Shown: one piece after another, positions 1-11,008 of the stretch
How the letters are laid out: each line of letters starts with the position of its first letter
Numbering within the stretch: position 1 is the stretch's first letter
Assembly (NCBI GenBank): GCA_016931295.1
Contig: JAFGEZ010000030.1
Location: 1 to 64,000 of the forward strand
DNA: 64,000 nt
Origin: Candidatus Krumholzibacteriota bacterium
Lineage (GTDB): Bacteria; Krumholzibacteriota; Krumholzibacteriia; Krumholzibacteriales; Krumholzibacteriaceae
Reading direction: 5' to 3'
Made by a program: the position numbers and the translations under genes
The notes under the pieces: generated by a model
Seen by the model: only the letters and a program-made list of their open reading frames with translations
What the model was told of the DNA's origin: nothing
Databases searched by the model: none

Positions 1-1000
1 AAGACGGTGCGTGCGCGCGTCGGCGGCGTTCTCGTGACCGATACGGCCGCGGTGGCGTTCCGAGCGGGGCCGCCGAGCGTCGCGGCGTCCGGGATCGGCG
101 CCGACCGGGATACCGTGACGGCGGACGGTGTGGAGGCGGCGATCATCGTCGTCACCGCGCGCGACGGGCAGGGCAATTCGGTGAGCGGGGCGATCGTGAC
201 GCTCGAGGCGTCCGGAACGGGAAACAACGTCATACAGCCGACGAATCCGACCGCATCCGACGGCACCGCGGCGGGAGCGATCCGCTCGACGGTCGCCGAG
301 CCCAAGACGATGCGGGCCCGGATCAACGGGCAGCTCATCGACTCGACGGCGGTGCTTCTCTTCATTTCCGGCCAGGCGAGCACCGCCCGGAGCGAGGTGG
401 TCAGCGACCGCGGAACGGTGACTGCGGACGGCACGGACGAGGCGACGATCACGGTGACGGTCAGGGACGGCGACGACAACCCGGTGGGGGGCGTCGCGGT
501 GACGATCGAGGCGACCGGGAGCGGCAACGGCATCACGCAGCCGGTGGGCTCGACCGGTTTCGACGGCGTCGCGACGGGGAGCATCCGTTCGACCGTCGCG
601 GAGACGAAGACGGTGCGGGCGCGGATCGACGGCGTCCTCGTCGCCGACGACGAGACGATCCTCTTCGAGGCGGGCCCGGCGGATCCGGGCGTGACGACGG
701 TCGTATCGGCGGCGGACACGATCACCGCGGACGGCGTCGACGCGGCGCCGGTCATCGTCACCGTCCTCGACGCGCGGGGAAATCCAGTGCCGGGGATCGT
801 CGTGACCATCGAGGCGACGGGCGCCGGCAACACGATCGTCCAGCCGACGGGGATCACCGGGAGCGACGGGGTGGCCGCGGGTGCGATCCGTTCGACGGTG
901 GCCGGGATGAAGACGGTCGGTGCGCGCCTCGACGGAACGCCGACACTCGAAACCGCCGCTGTCGTCTGCCGCGCGGGCGATCCGGCCTCTTTCATCGTCA
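1..1000 (+). repeat. Tandem 303-bp coding repeats (Big_1 units)
   Basis: Three near-identical 101-codon units start at about 109, 412 and 715, each opening with a GTGACGGCGGACGG-like phrase (encoding TVTADG or TITADG) and closing with an IRSTVA phrase followed by K.VRAR or a close variant. A fourth, partial copy occupies bases 1-108 and must continue upstream. The exact 303-bp period shows recent tandem duplication. Later Ig-like units in the same gene are much more diverged. Confidence 0.85.
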
Positions 1001-4000
1001 CTCACGACGAAACCGGGACGGCCGGTGTCGCCGAGAACGTGACGATAGACGCGCGAGACGCGTTCGACAACCGCGTCGAATGGTTCGACGGCGAGATATT
1101 CGTCTACACCGACACGGACGAGGCCGCGGACAACATCACCTGGGGGCTCGCCGGCGCGGCGGGCACGCTGGCCAATCTCGGGGAGGATTCGGCGAGTTAC
1201 GATTACGCCGCGGCCGACGGCGGTATCGCGACCCTTTCCGTCACCGACGAGAAGGCCGAGGCGATCACGATTCTTGTGCGGTACGGGAGCGTCCTCTCCG
1301 CGAGCGCCGCGCCGCTGGTCGTCGGCAACGCCGTCGCCGACCGCATCTTCCTCGTCTCCGGCGACGGTCAGCGGGCCGTCGTCGACGATCCCGTTCCCGA
1401 TCCCCTCGTCGCCGGCGTCGAGGATGCGTTCGGCAACCCCGTTCCCGGCGAGACGGTCACTTTCGCCGTCAGCCGGGGCGACGGCGGGATCGACACCGAT
1501 CTGTCCGCGCCGGGAACGCAGACGACCGCGATCACCGGCGGCGACGGCGAGGCCTCGTGCGAGTACTGGCGTCTCGGGACGACAAGCGGCGCCGACTCCG
1601 ACGAGGCGCGCGCCTCGATCGCCTCGGGCGGCGTGACGGATGTCCTGTACACGGCGACGACCGATCACGATCTGCTCGCCTCCGTCCTGCTCGCGCCGGG
1701 CACCGGGAACGTGACGGTGAACAGCAGGACGGTCGTGACGGCCACTCTCGCCGACCGCTTCGGCAACCTCGTCGTCGGAGAGAATCTCACCGTATTCATC
1801 AAGGATTCCCCGGCCGACGGCGGCCTGTCGGCGGACGACACGAACCCGAATCCGACGACCGAACTCGGCCCGACGATCCGGTCCGGTTCGAGCGATTCGA
1901 CGGGCACCGTCACCGTCTCGTACGATGCGCCCGCGGCGGCGGGGGTGCAGGACGTCATCGACGCCTCGCATTCGTACCTGCCCTCGTCCGCGATCGCCGA
2001 CGTCGTCTACACGACGGTAGCGAGCGGGGCGACGAAGCTCATCGTCACGGATCTCTCCGAATCGGAATCGCCGGCGGGTACCAGCTTCTCCTTCGTCGTC
2101 AAGGCGGTCGACAGCAACGACAACCTCGATCCGGCGAACACGAGCCGCGTGCTGATCGATGCGCCGGCAGGAGGCGGCTTCGAGTTCAGTCTCACCGATT
2201 TCGGCGTCCCGGTGACGGCCGTCGACCTTTCCGGCGGGCAGGTCGCGCTCTACGGGCGGGGCACCGCAGCGGGCGACTGGACGATCGGATTCAGCGACGA
2301 GGCGGCCGTCCTCTCCCCGACGGACGTCGACGTGGGCATACTGGCGAGCGCCACGGTGGATCACTACGACGTCGCGGCGACCGACAGCGTCACCGCCGAC
2401 GAGGACATCGCTCTCTCCGTCGCGGCGAGAGACGCGTACGGCAACCTCGTCACGACGGCCGGTTACGACATCGATCTCGCAGCGGTGCTCGCGGCCGACT
2501 CGACAACGCTGGCCGACAGCCTCCTGACCGTCAGGACGGGCCGTCTCTCGGGCGGCATCTACGCGGGAGTCGGTATCAGGTACCACCAGGCCGCGGCCAT
2601 CCGGATCAGGGTGAGCGGCGGGCCGTTCCCCGCCGTCGGATACAGCGGCCGGATCGACGTCGACAACGCCCCCGCGTGGCGGATGGTCGATCTCGGCGGA
2701 GACAGCACGGGAGTCGCGGCAGGCGATTCCGTGCGCATGCGGACGGCCGTCCTGGACCGCTACGGCAACGCGGTCGACGGCGAGACGGTCTCCTTCACCG
2801 TGATACAGGGAGGCGGAGGACTCGCCGCCTCGCAGCGCGTCACGCGCGCCGACGGCGTGTCGTCGGTCATGCTCGGCACGGGGACGGCCGCCGGGTTGAA
2901 CCGCGTCCGGGCGTCGATTCTCGACGGATCGCCAGCGGAGCTCGAGACGAACACGTGGGACGTCCAGACCGTGCCGCGCGGGGACGTGGCGTACGTTCTT
3001 CTCTCGATCGACGGCGACCACTTCACCGCCGGCGAGAACTTCTCCGGAACGGTCTCGGCCTACGATGCCAACGGCAACCGGATCACCGCGGACGACACGA
3101 CGCGGCTTGTTCCCGTCTCCGAGGCCGGGCTGGTCGGATTCTTTCCCGACACGCTCACGCTCGGCGGGGGGGAAGCGGCCTTCGACGCCGTGTCGACCGT
3201 CGTCGGGACGGACCGCGTCGCGATCCTCTCGATTGCGGGAGACACCTTGTCTTCCCCTTCCCTCGGCGAGACGCTCACCTTCTCGAGCGCCCCGGCGTAC
3301 CGGATCTCGCAGGTGAGCGGGGACACGACAGGCGTCGTCGCCGGAGACGACGTGATCCTCGCGGCGCGCGTTCGGGACGAGTGGGGCAATCCCGTGGGCG
3401 GCGAAGTCGTCTGGTTCGATGTGACGAGCGATCTCGGCGGCGATCCCCTCCTGACCGATGCCACGGGAGCGCCGAACGACGGCGTCGTCGCCACCGACGC
3501 GGCGGGGCTCGCCTGGGTGACGCTGACCACCGACACGATCGCCGGCGAGAACACCGTCGAGGCGCTGATCCTCGACGGCGATCCGGCCGAGCGCGAGCGG
3601 ACGGCCTTCTCGGTCTCGACGGCGGCGGGCAGCATATCGCGCTTCACGATCGTTCCCGCCTCGTACGCGCCGACGGCCGGCCAGGATTTCGACGTGCTCG
3701 TGGTCGCCTACGACCCGAACGACAACCCGGCCTACGGCGACGACACGACGGTCGTCGACCTCGGCGCGGACCGTTTCGTCTCGTGGTCGGTAAACCCGGT
3801 GACGCTCTCCGACGGTTCCGCTCTCGTCACGGCCTCGGTGGACACGGCCGGTTCGATCGTTTTCACCGCCGCGGTCCAGGGCTCCGGGCTCGGCGCGAGC
3901 TCGAGCGATCCGATCGAGATCCTTCCCGATCTTCCCGACGGTCCGATCGGGATCGTCTCGGTCGTTCCGGACACGATCACCGCGAACGGGATCTCGACGA

Positions 4001-7000
4001 GCGCGATCACCACCGATCCGGTCGTCGACCGTTTCGGGAATGTCGTCGCGCCGGGGACGCGCATCACCGTGGAAACGACGGGCGGAACGGTCGACAGCGA
4101 TGACATCGATCCCGCTCTTCCGGGGTACCAGCGGGTGACGGGAGAAAGCGGCCGCGTGTCGGTCTTCATTCAGTCGTCGACGACGCCGGGCGACGTGGCC
4201 GTCGATTTCACGAGCGTCGAGGGGAGCGCGGCGGGGACGGCTTCGCTCGTGTTCGCGCCGCCGCCGTCGTGCGGGTACGGCGGCTCCGTCCGTCCCGGTT
4301 TCATCGTGCCGGGCGACACCGTCGCTTTCAGGGTCGCCGTCTCGAACGCCAGTTCCACGGGGCTGACGATACGCGCGCCGAGCAGGATCTCCATCGCGGA
4401 CAGCGTCGGGAATCTCTACGAGGCGCCACTCGCCGCGGATCTGTATCTCGACGGCTACGCGAGCGACACGCTCAGGTTCGCCGCGCGGCAGGTGCCGCCG
4501 GCGTTGCTCGGCGGCAACTACACGCCGCGCGTCTCCGTCGCCGGGACGGACAGGCACGGATCGTCCTACGCGATCGAGTTCGGCGCCGGATCCAACGCCG
4601 TCGCCGTCTCGTACGTCAAGATCGTCGGCATACTGCCCGCCCGGAACATCGTCAGCCGAGGCGACACGGTGCCGGTGGCGGTCAGGCTCAGGAACGACGG
4701 GGGATCGCCGATCTTCGTCCAGACGATACAGCTCTCCTTCCGCACCGGCTCGTACGGCAGCGGGGGAGACTGGACGCCCCCGCTGCCCGATACCCTCCTC
4801 CAGGGAGAGGAGGGGATCTACACGTACCCGGTCCTCGTCCTGCCCGGCTCCCCGCTGGGTGCCGACACGATCGATGCGTCGGTCATCGCCCGGACGGACG
4901 GCATGGAGGTGCGCGACACGTCGGCCGACGAGAATCGCGCCGTCTGGCTGATCCAGTCGGCGGCATCGATCGCCTATGAACCGAATTCCCTCGAGCCTCG
5001 TACCGTCTCGAAGGGACAGGTCCAGTCCTTCGCCGTCGATCTCCGCAACGACGCCGAAGCGGCGGTGATCCTCGATCCCGACGAAACCGTTTTCTCCTTC
5101 TCGGACGGCACGGCGGTCTTCAGCGCGCCCCTCGGCGCGGAGGACGCGTTGCCCGGCGGGGTGACGACGACGTTGCGATTCTCGGCCGCCGAAATCCCCG
5201 CCGCGATGGACACGGGTCTCCGTATCGCCAGCGTCCGTCTTTTCGGCACGGAGAACGGCGGGGCCTTCGATACGACGATCGCGATTGCCGACCCGGTCGA
5301 CGTCGTCGAGCCGGCCCTTCTCGCATACGAGAGCGGTTCGCTCGCGCCAGCCGTCGTCAGCAAGCGCAGCGCCGTCTCGTTCAGCGTGGGAATCGCCAAC
5401 GCCGGCGGAGCGACCGTCGACTGCGATCCCGATTCGACGCGGATCTTCTTCTTTGACGGGGCCGTCTTCTACGTCGCGTTCCTCGACGCCGACCGGGGGA
5501 CGACGATCGGCGCCGGAGGCGACACGCTCTGGTTCGAATCGGTGACGATTCCCGCCGCGATGTCGACCGGCGCCCGGAATGCGGTCGTCCGTGTCGTCGG
5601 CGAGGAGAACGGCCTGCCCCTGGCGGTCGATCTCGACATCACCGATCCGGTGACCGTGCAGGAGCCTTCGCAGCTGGCGATCGCGAGGATCGACATGATT
5701 CCGGGCGACCGGGTGACCGCCGACCAGGGGGCGCCATGGGCGGCGCGCGTGCACGTGCAGAACAACGGCGAGGCGCCGGTGAGACTCGACGATCTCGCAC
5801 TCAGGCTTTCCGTCGGCGTCCGCGACGTCACGGACGAGATCGTCCTCACGCCCGCAGATTTCACGCCCGGGGGAGAGACGCTCGCCGGCGGCCAGACGGA
5901 CTCCTTCGCCGTCGTCTTCGCCGACGATCCCGCGGGACCGATGACCGTCGGCACGGTCGTCGTCGACGCGACCGTCGAAGGCGTCGACCTCAACAGCGGC
6001 GGCACGCTGATCGCCACGACCGAGTTCGGCGGGAAGGGGAGCTACCTCGTCCAGACGCCGGCGGACCTCGTCGTGCGGGCGATACAGCCGTCGGTCGGCA
6101 GCGCGACGGCCCTCCAGACTCGCGACTGGCGCGTCGACGTCGTCGTAGAGAACCGGGGCGAGTCGGATGCGGCGCTCGATCTCGCCGCACCGCGGACCGC
6201 GCTCGATCCGTCTTTTCCCGACGGATTCGTCATCATCGTTCCGGACAGTCTCGCGGGCGGCGGGGCGGTGCTCGGCGGCGAGACGGTCGATACGCTCGTA
6301 TTCACGATCGACAGGACGGGAAGCGCGATCGGCGCCTGCGGATTCGGCGCGTCGATCGGCGGCACGGAGACGAACAGCGGCCGACCGATCGACGTGACGG
6401 TTTCCCCGTCGGCTGCCGTCGAGATCCAGTCGCCCGCCGTGCTCGTCGTGACCGCTCTCGAGGCGAGCAGGGATCCGGTGACGATCGGACAGCCCGGGGC
6501 GTGGTCGATCGCAATGACGGTCAGGAACGACGGAGGCTCCGGCGTGGCCGTCGATTTCGGCGACGTCGATTCGACGTTCGTCGATCTTCCCGGCGGAACC
6601 GGTTTCGTCATCGATCATCCCGACGCCTTCGACGGAGGCGGCGACCGTCTCGACGCCGGGGATTCGGGGACGCTGACCTTCCCGGTGACGGTCACCGGGG
6701 ACATGCCCGCAGGTCGACGACCTGTCATCGGCGGCGCGGTGGCCACGGAAAAGAACAGCGACCGGCGGGTCCATGTCCTGCTCGACGAGGCGACGACGAC
6801 CGATTCGGTCACCTTCGAGTATCCGCCAGATCCGCGTTACCTGCCGGGATCCCTCGCGCCGCTCGCCGCCAGCAGCGGCACGGAGATATCGATGGAGCTG
6901 ACGGTGTGGAGCGACGATCCCGACCACGCGACGGTGCTTCTCGATCGCGACGCGACGACGGTGCTCTTCGGCGACGCCGAGGGAGACACGTTCCGCGCCC

Positions 7001-10000
7001 CGCTTTCGACGCTTTCTGAAACCGTCCTGCCCGGCGGCGGGGAGACGCGCCTGCGTTTCGAGGGCGAACAGGTGCTTCCGGAGCTCGCGCACGGGCGCTA
7101 CGGCGTTCTCGCCAGGCTCGTCGGATCGCAGAACGGGAATCCCTTCTTCCAGGAGATCGCGGCGAGTCCCGAATCCCTCACGGTGGAGGACGCCCCGCAG
7201 CTCAGCATCCTCGCCGTCCAGACGCCGGCGAGCGTGACCCGCGGCGTGCAGCCGTTGTGGCCCGCCTTCATGGTCCTCCACAACACCGGGGAGGCGTCGG
7301 TCATCGTGGATACGGAAGCGGCGAGCCTGACATTCACCGTCGTCGGCGGGGGAGAGGTCACGGGCGAATACACCGTCACCCCCGATCCAGACCTCGTCGT
7401 CTCCGGCGGCGACACGCTCGCGGGCGGGCAGATCGACACGCTCCTCTTCGACGTGACGGCGACCGGTTCGACGACGGGGACGGTACTGGTCAACGGGTAC
7501 GTCTCCGCGATCGACATCAACAGCGGCGGGACGCTGTCCGACAACACGCTGAGCGGCGGATGGGGCGTGATGGCCGTGCAGGCCCCGGCCTTGCCGCTCG
7601 TCGTCTCGATTAGGGCCGGCCGGGAGACGGTCACCGCCGGGCAGACCGCTCCGTGGGAAATCCTCGTCGACGTCAGCAACGACGGAGAGGCGGTCCTGAC
7701 GCTCCTGCCGGACAGCACGACGCTCTACGACCCATCGTTCGGCGTCTCCGCGCATCCGACGCCGGCGACCTTCGTCGGCGGCAAGACGACGCTCGCGGCG
7801 AACGAGGGCGGCAGGCTCCGTTTCGTGGTGTCTTCGACGCCCGCGTTGCCCGGAGGCGGGGATCTCGAGCTCATCGCCAGGGCGGCCTTCCTCGAGAACA
7901 ACCGGAATCTCCTTCTCGACGACCGGTCCGATCCGGGAACACGCGACACGGTCCGCGTCCAGTCGCCGGCGGCGCTCAGGCTCATCGCCGTCTCCACCGC
8001 GGCGCCGAACGCCCCCCGGGTCGATACGGGACAGCGATTCCCCGTTCTCTTCGAGGTCGAGAACGTCGGCGAGGCCTCCGCGGCGGACGTCGACGTGTCC
8101 CTCCGGGCCGCCGGGCTCTCGACGGTCGACGATTCGCCGGTCACGGTGCCGTTCATCGCGGGCGGCGAGACGCGCGTCGACACCTTCCACGTCACGGCCT
8201 CCGCGGTTCCAGGGGCGGAACTGTTCAATGCGGCGATCGAGGCGGCGATTGACGTGAACTCCGGCCAAGGCGATCTGTACGTCCTCCAGTCAGCGGTCGA
8301 CGACACGGCGGCGGCATTCATCCAGGCGCCGGCCCGGGTGGTCGTCGACGCCGCCGTCCCGTCGCAGCCGGAGGTGAACGCGGGACAGACCGTCGACTGG
8401 CACGTCACGCTCCGCATATCGAACGAGGGCGCCGGGACCGCGCGTTTCGCCGTCCCGTCGCAGGGGGACGTCTCCTTCGCGCGGGCAGGGGTGGCTCTTG
8501 GCGGCTACCTCGTCGAACCGCCGGGCGGATTCGCCTCGGGACGGCCCGATCTGCTTTTGCCGGGAGGCGACTCGGATTCGCTGGTCTACGCGATCTCCAC
8601 GACGGGGAACGACACGGGGACGGTCGATGTGCGCGCCGGCGTCCGCTGGACGGGCGAGAACGATCCCGGCGCCGTGTACGCGATCGCCGAACGGGATACG
8701 ACGGTTTACGTGCGCAAGCCGTCCGGCGTGCGGATCGTCTCCATCGTGAGCGACGCGCCGAACGGCGGTACGCCCCCGAACACGTCGATCGTCAATACCG
8801 GCCAGATCTTCGGCATCGTCGTGACCGTCGAGAACACCGGCGGGGACGATCTCGACAGCGTCGATGTGAGCCTCGTCGCCGAGAACGGCGCGCGGTCGAC
8901 GACCAGGCTCGTGGCGGGAAGCCCGCGGATCGATTCGGGAGGAAGCGGGCTCTTCCTCTTCGAGGTCACCGCGGGCGACATCCCCAACCTGGAAACGCTC
9001 CGCGCGGCGATCGAGCGGGCCGTCTCGATCAACACGGGGGAGCGGGTCGATCCGATCCAGGCGGTCGAGTCGACGGAGACGCTGCAGATCCAGGAACCGG
9101 CGCGCCTCTCCGTCTCGGCCGCGATCGCCGCGCCCGCGGGGGCCGTCGACGACACCCTCTCGGCGGGGCAGACCTTCGTGGTCTCCGCCACCGTGACGAA
9201 TCCGCCCGGATCGGCCGAGGTCGACGAGTCGGGAGCGCTCGCGCTCGCGATCCCCGCCGGGGTGGGACGCGTCGATCCGGCCGGCGAGCCCCTCACGCGC
9301 CCCTTCGAGCCGGGTACGCCGGTGACCTGGTCGCTGATCGCCCCCGCGGGGATCTCGCTCGACACCCTCGCCGTCCGCATCTCGGCGGTTCCCGTCGACA
9401 GGAACGCGAACGGGCCGGCGGTCGTCGATGTCGCCGAGGCGCGGATCGTCGCGGCGACGGAGGAAGCGGCCGTGATCGCCGGCCAGGCCCTTTCCGTCCC
9501 GGAACCCGCCGGAGCGGCGGACAGGATCGTCTCATCGGGCCAGACCTTCACCGTCAGGGGCGTCGTGACCCCGTCGTCGAACACGGTCGACGCATGGGTC
9601 GAACTCGCCGTGCCGGCCGGATACGCCGTCGAGGAATCGGAGCGGCGCGATATCGGAGACGGATCGGGGGCCGCGGTGCAGGTCGAATGGCTCGTCACCG
9701 CTCCGTCGCTGCCCTCGCCCGCCGCATCCTTCGCGCTCTCCGCCGGCGGTACGGACGGCAACGCGGGAACGACCTTCACCGTGGCCGGCGTGTCGATGGA
9801 CGTCACGACGGTCGAGGCGGCGAGACTCGATCTCGCCGCGGCGATCTCCGGGCCGCCCGAGGCGCTCGACGGGCGCGTGTCGATCGATCTCGCGTTCACC
9901 GTTGAGGCGACCGTCTCCAATCTCGGCGAGGCGGGAGTGGATCCGACGGGTGCGACGATCGAGATCGTCCCGCCCGACGGCTACGTTCTCGACGGCGCGG

Positions 10001-11001
10001 GAGAGACGCCGCAAAAAGCCTACACGCCCGGGATTCCCGTGACCTGGGGACTTCGCGCGCCCGGTTCGCCGACGCCGCCGGAGTTCATCTCGGTACGGTT
10101 TGTCGATCCCGTCGCCATCGACGAGAACTCGGGCGAGCCGGCGTCGGTGGCGACGGCCTCGGTGCCGATCCCGGTGCAGACGGAGGCGGCGTCGGTCTCG
10201 ATGCTCAACGTCTCCGCCCTCGATACCATTCCGCCCTACGTCGTGCCGCGGGGGGCCCGGAACGTTCCCGTGCTCAGGGTCGTCTTCGACAACACGCTTT
10301 CGTACACCGTCGGCCTCGACACCCTGCGCGTCACGGCGGCGGACGCCGACGCCGAGGCACACGATCGGGCCGCGCGGTACGTCTCGCGCGTGGCCTTGAC
10401 AGCCCGCGGCGAGACCTACGTCGCGACGGCGACGGACGACAATCCCGTCTCCATACCCGTCGCCGGAACGTACACGCTCGAGCCGGGAGAAACGGACACG
10501 GTCCTCGTCTCCGTCGACGTCTCAGCGGGAGCGCCCACGGGAGAGCTCAGGCTCGACATCGCCGGGAGCCGCGATGTCGTCTTCAGGATCGGCGGCGCCT
10601 CCGGTCCGCGGGTCGGCGTCGTGTGGGAAGTCGACGGCGGCGACATCGCCGGCCGCTTCACGAGCGGACCGATGTCCGTGATGAGCGACGATTTCGAGGA
10701 ATACGCGCACAACTATCCGAACCCCTTCATGGCCGGATCCGAGCCGACGCGCATCTCCTATTTCCTCATGAGCGACGCGGCCGTGAGAATCGCGATCTAC
10801 GACCTCACCGGACGGCTCGTATGGACGAGAGAGATATCCGCCGGCGAAGCGGGGGCCATCGGCGCCGAGGGTGGCGCGTGGTGCGAAGTCGAATGGGACG
10901 GCAGGAACGGGGCGGGCGAGATCGTGCGCAACGGCATCTATCTGTGCCGCATCGAGGCTGGCGGGCAGACGGCGACCTTCAAGATAGCGGTCGCCAAGTA
11001 G
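1..11001 (+). CDS. Giant secreted Ig-like repeat protein with FlgD-like C-terminal sorting tail (5' end outside window)
   Basis: The reading frame is open from base 1 to the TAG at 10999-11001, so at least 3666 residues are present and the N-terminus is missing. The first third is built of bacterial Ig-like (Big_1/invasin-type) units, recognisable by repeats of the type VTADG...VRDG.GNPV.G..VT. The middle and later parts are many CARDB/COG1470-like beta-sandwich units, each starting near phrases such as V..GQ..PW and V.V.NDGEA. The last about 90 residues (from about 10700) read YPNPF, then RIAIYDLTGRLVW, WDGRN and NGIYLCRIEAGG. That is the FlgD-Ig/type-IX-sorting-like tail common in FCB-group secreted proteins. 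Inferred role: an extracellular stalk, adhesin or cell-surface scaffold exported through a PorV-type route. A PorV-like gene begins eight bases after its stop, supporting co-expression. No catalytic domain was seen. The domain class is secure; the function is not. Confidence 0.9.
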   Translation, partial: KTVRARVGGVLVTDTAAVAFRAGPPSVAASGIGADRDTVTADGVEAAIIVVTARDGQGNSVSGAIVTLEASGTGNNVIQPTNPTASDGTAAGAIRSTVAEPKTMRARINGQLIDSTAVLLFISGQASTARSEVVSDRGTVTADGTDEATITVTVRDGDDNPVGGVAVTIEATGSGNGITQPVGSTGFDGVATGSIRSTVAETKTVRARIDGVLVADDETILFEAGPADPGVTTVVSAADTITADGVDAAPVIVTVLDARGNPVPGIVVTIEATGAGNTIVQPTGITGSDGVAAGAIRSTVAGMKTVGARLDGTPTLETAAVVCRAGDPASFIVTHDETGTAGVAENVTIDARDAFDNRVEWFDGEIFVYTDTDEAADNITWGLAGAAGTLANLGEDSASYDYAAADGGIATLSVTDEKAEAITILVRYGSVLSASAAPLVVGNAVADRIFLVSGDGQRAVVDDPVPDPLVAGVEDAFGNPVPGETVTFAVSRGDGGIDTDLSAPGTQTTAITGGDGEASCEYWRLGTTSGADSDEARASIASGGVTDVLYTATTDHDLLASVLLAPGTGNVTVNSRTVVTATLADRFGNLVVGENLTVFIKDSPADGGLSADDTNPNPTTELGPTIRSGSSDSTGTVTVSYDAPAAAGVQDVIDASHSYLPSSAIADVVYTTVASGATKLIVTDLSESESPAGTSFSFVVKAVDSNDNLDPANTSRVLIDAPAGGGFEFSLTDFGVPVTAVDLSGGQVALYGRGTAAGDWTIGFSDEAAVLSPTDVDVGILASATVDHYDVAATDSVTADEDIALSVAARDAYGNLVTTAGYDIDLAAVLAADSTTLADSLLTVRTGRLSGGIYAGVGIRYHQAAAIRIRVSGGPFPAVGYSGRIDVDNAPAWRMVDLGGDSTGVAAGDSVRMRTAVLDRYGNAVDGETVSFTVIQGGGGLAASQRVTRADGVSSVMLGTGTAAGLNRVRASILDGSPAELETNTWDVQTVPRGDVAYVLLSIDGDHFTAGENFSGTVSAYDANGNRITADDTTRLVPVSEAGLVGFFPDTLTLGGGEAAFDAVSTVVGTDRVAILSIAGDTLSSPSLGETLTFSSAPAYRISQVSGDTTGVVAGDDVILAARVRDEWGNPVGGEVVWFDVTSDLGGDPLLTDATGAPNDGVVATDAAGLAWVTLTTDTIAGENTVEALILDGDPAERERTAFSVSTAAGSISRFTIVPASYAPTAGQDFDVLVVAYDPNDNPAYGDDTTVVDLGADRFVSWSVNPVTLSDGSALVTASVDTAGSIVFTAAVQGSGLGASSSDPIEILPDLPDGPIGIVSVVPDTITANGISTSAITTDPVVDRFGNVVAPGTRITVETTGGTVDSDDIDPALPGYQRVTGESGRVSVFIQSSTTPGDVAVDFTSVEGSAAGTASLVFAPPPSCGYGGSVRPGFIVPGDTVAFRVAVSNASSTGLTIRAPSRISIADSVGNLYEAPLAADLYLDGYASDTLRFAARQVPPALLGGNYTPRVSVAGTDRHGSSYAIEFGAGSNAVAVSYVKIVGILPARNIVSRGDTVPVAVRLRNDGGSPIFVQTIQLSFRTGSYGSGGDWTPPLPDTLLQGEEGIYTYPVLVLPGSPLGADTIDASVIARTDGMEVRDTSADENRAVWLIQSAASIAYEPNSLEPRTVSKGQVQSFAVDLRNDAEAAVILDPDETVFSFSDGTAVFSAPLGAEDALPGGVTTTLRFSAAEIPAAMDTGLRIASVRLFGTENGGAFDTTIAIADPVDVVEPALLAYESGSLAPAVVSKRSAVSFSVGIANAGGATVDCDPDSTRIFFFDGAVFYVAFLDADRGTTIGAGGDTLWFESVTIPAAMSTGARNAVVRVVGEENGLPLAVDLDITDPVTVQEPSQLAIARIDMIPGDRVTADQGAPWAARVHVQNNGEAPVRLDDLALRLSVGVRDVTDEIVLTPADFTPGGETLAGGQTDSFAVVFADDPAGPMTVGTVVVDATVEGVDLNSGGTLIATTEFGGKGSYLVQTPADLVVRAIQPSVGSATALQTRDWRVDVVVENRGESDAALDLAAPRTALDPSFPDGFVIIVPDSLAGGGAVLGGETVDTLVFTIDRTGSAIGACGFGASIGGTETNSGRPIDVTVSPSAAVEIQSPAVLVVTALEASRDPVTIGQPGAWSIAMTVRNDGGSGVAVDFGDVDSTFVDLPGGTGFVIDHPDAFDGGGDRLDAGDSGTLTFPVTVTGDMPAGRRPVIGGAVATEKNSDRRVHVLLDEATTTDSVTFEYPPDPRYLPGSLAPLAASSGTEISMELTVWSDDPDHATVLLDRDATTVLFGDAEGDTFRAPLSTLSETVLPGGGETRLRFEGEQVLPELAHGRYGVLARLVGSQNGNPFFQEIAASPESLTVEDAPQLSILAVQTPASVTRGVQPLWPAFMVLHNTGEASVIVDTEAASLTFTVVGGGEVTGEYTVTPDPDLVVSGGDTLAGGQIDTLLFDVTATGSTTGTVLVNGYVSAIDINSGGTLSDNTLSGGWGVMAVQAPALPLVVSIRAGRETVTAGQTAPWEILVDVSNDGEAVLTLLPDSTTLYDPSFGVSAHPTPATFVGGKTTLAANEGGRLRFVVSSTPALPGGGDLELIARAAFLENNRNLLLDDRSDPGTRDTVRVQSPAALRLIAVSTAAPNAPRVDTGQRFPVLFEVENVGEASAADVDVSLRAAGLSTVDDSPVTVPFIAGGETRVDTFHVTASAVPGAELFNAAIEAAIDVNSGQGDLYVLQSAVDDTAAAFIQAPARVVVDAAVPSQPEVNAGQTVDWHVTLRISNEGAGTARFAVPSQGDVSFARAGVALGGYLVEPPGGFASGRPDLLLPGGDSDSLVYAISTTGNDTGTVDVRAGVRWTGENDPGAVYAIAERDTTVYVRKPSGVRIVSIVSDAPNGGTPPNTSIVNTGQIFGIVVTVENTGGDDLDSVDVSLVAENGARSTTRLVAGSPRIDSGGSGLFLFEVTAGDIPNLETLRAAIERAVSINTGERVDPIQAVESTETLQIQEPARLSVSAAIAAPAGAVDDTLSAGQTFVVSATVTNPPGSAEVDESGALALAIPAGVGRVDPAGEPLTRPFEPGTPVTWSLIAPAGISLDTLAVRISAVPVDRNANGPAVVDVAEARIVAATEEAAVIAGQALSVPEPAGAADRIVSSGQTFTVRGVVTPSSNTVDAWVELAVPAGYAVEESERRDIGDGSGAAVQVEWLVTAPSLPSPAASFALSAGGTDGNAGTTFTVAGVSMDVTTVEAARLDLAAAISGPPEALDGRVSIDLAFTVEATVSNLGEAGVDPTGATIEIVPPDGYVLDGAGETPQKAYTPGIPVTWGLRAPGSPTPPEFISVRFVDPVAIDENSGEPASVATASVPIPVQTEAASVSMLNVSALDTIPPYVVPRGARNVPVLRVVFDNTLSYTVGLDTLRVTAADADAEAHDRAARYVSRVALTARGETYVATATDDNPVSIPVAGTYTLEPGETDTVLVSVDVSAGAPTGELRLDIAGSRDVVFRIGGASGPRVGVVWEVDGGDIAGRFTSGPMSVMSDDFEEYAHNYPNPFMAGSEPTRISYFLMSDAAVRIAIYDLTGRLVWTREISAGEAGAIGAEGGAWCEVEWDGRNGAGEIVRNGIYLCRIEAGGQTATFKIAVAK

Positions 11002-11008
11002 GAGTTTG

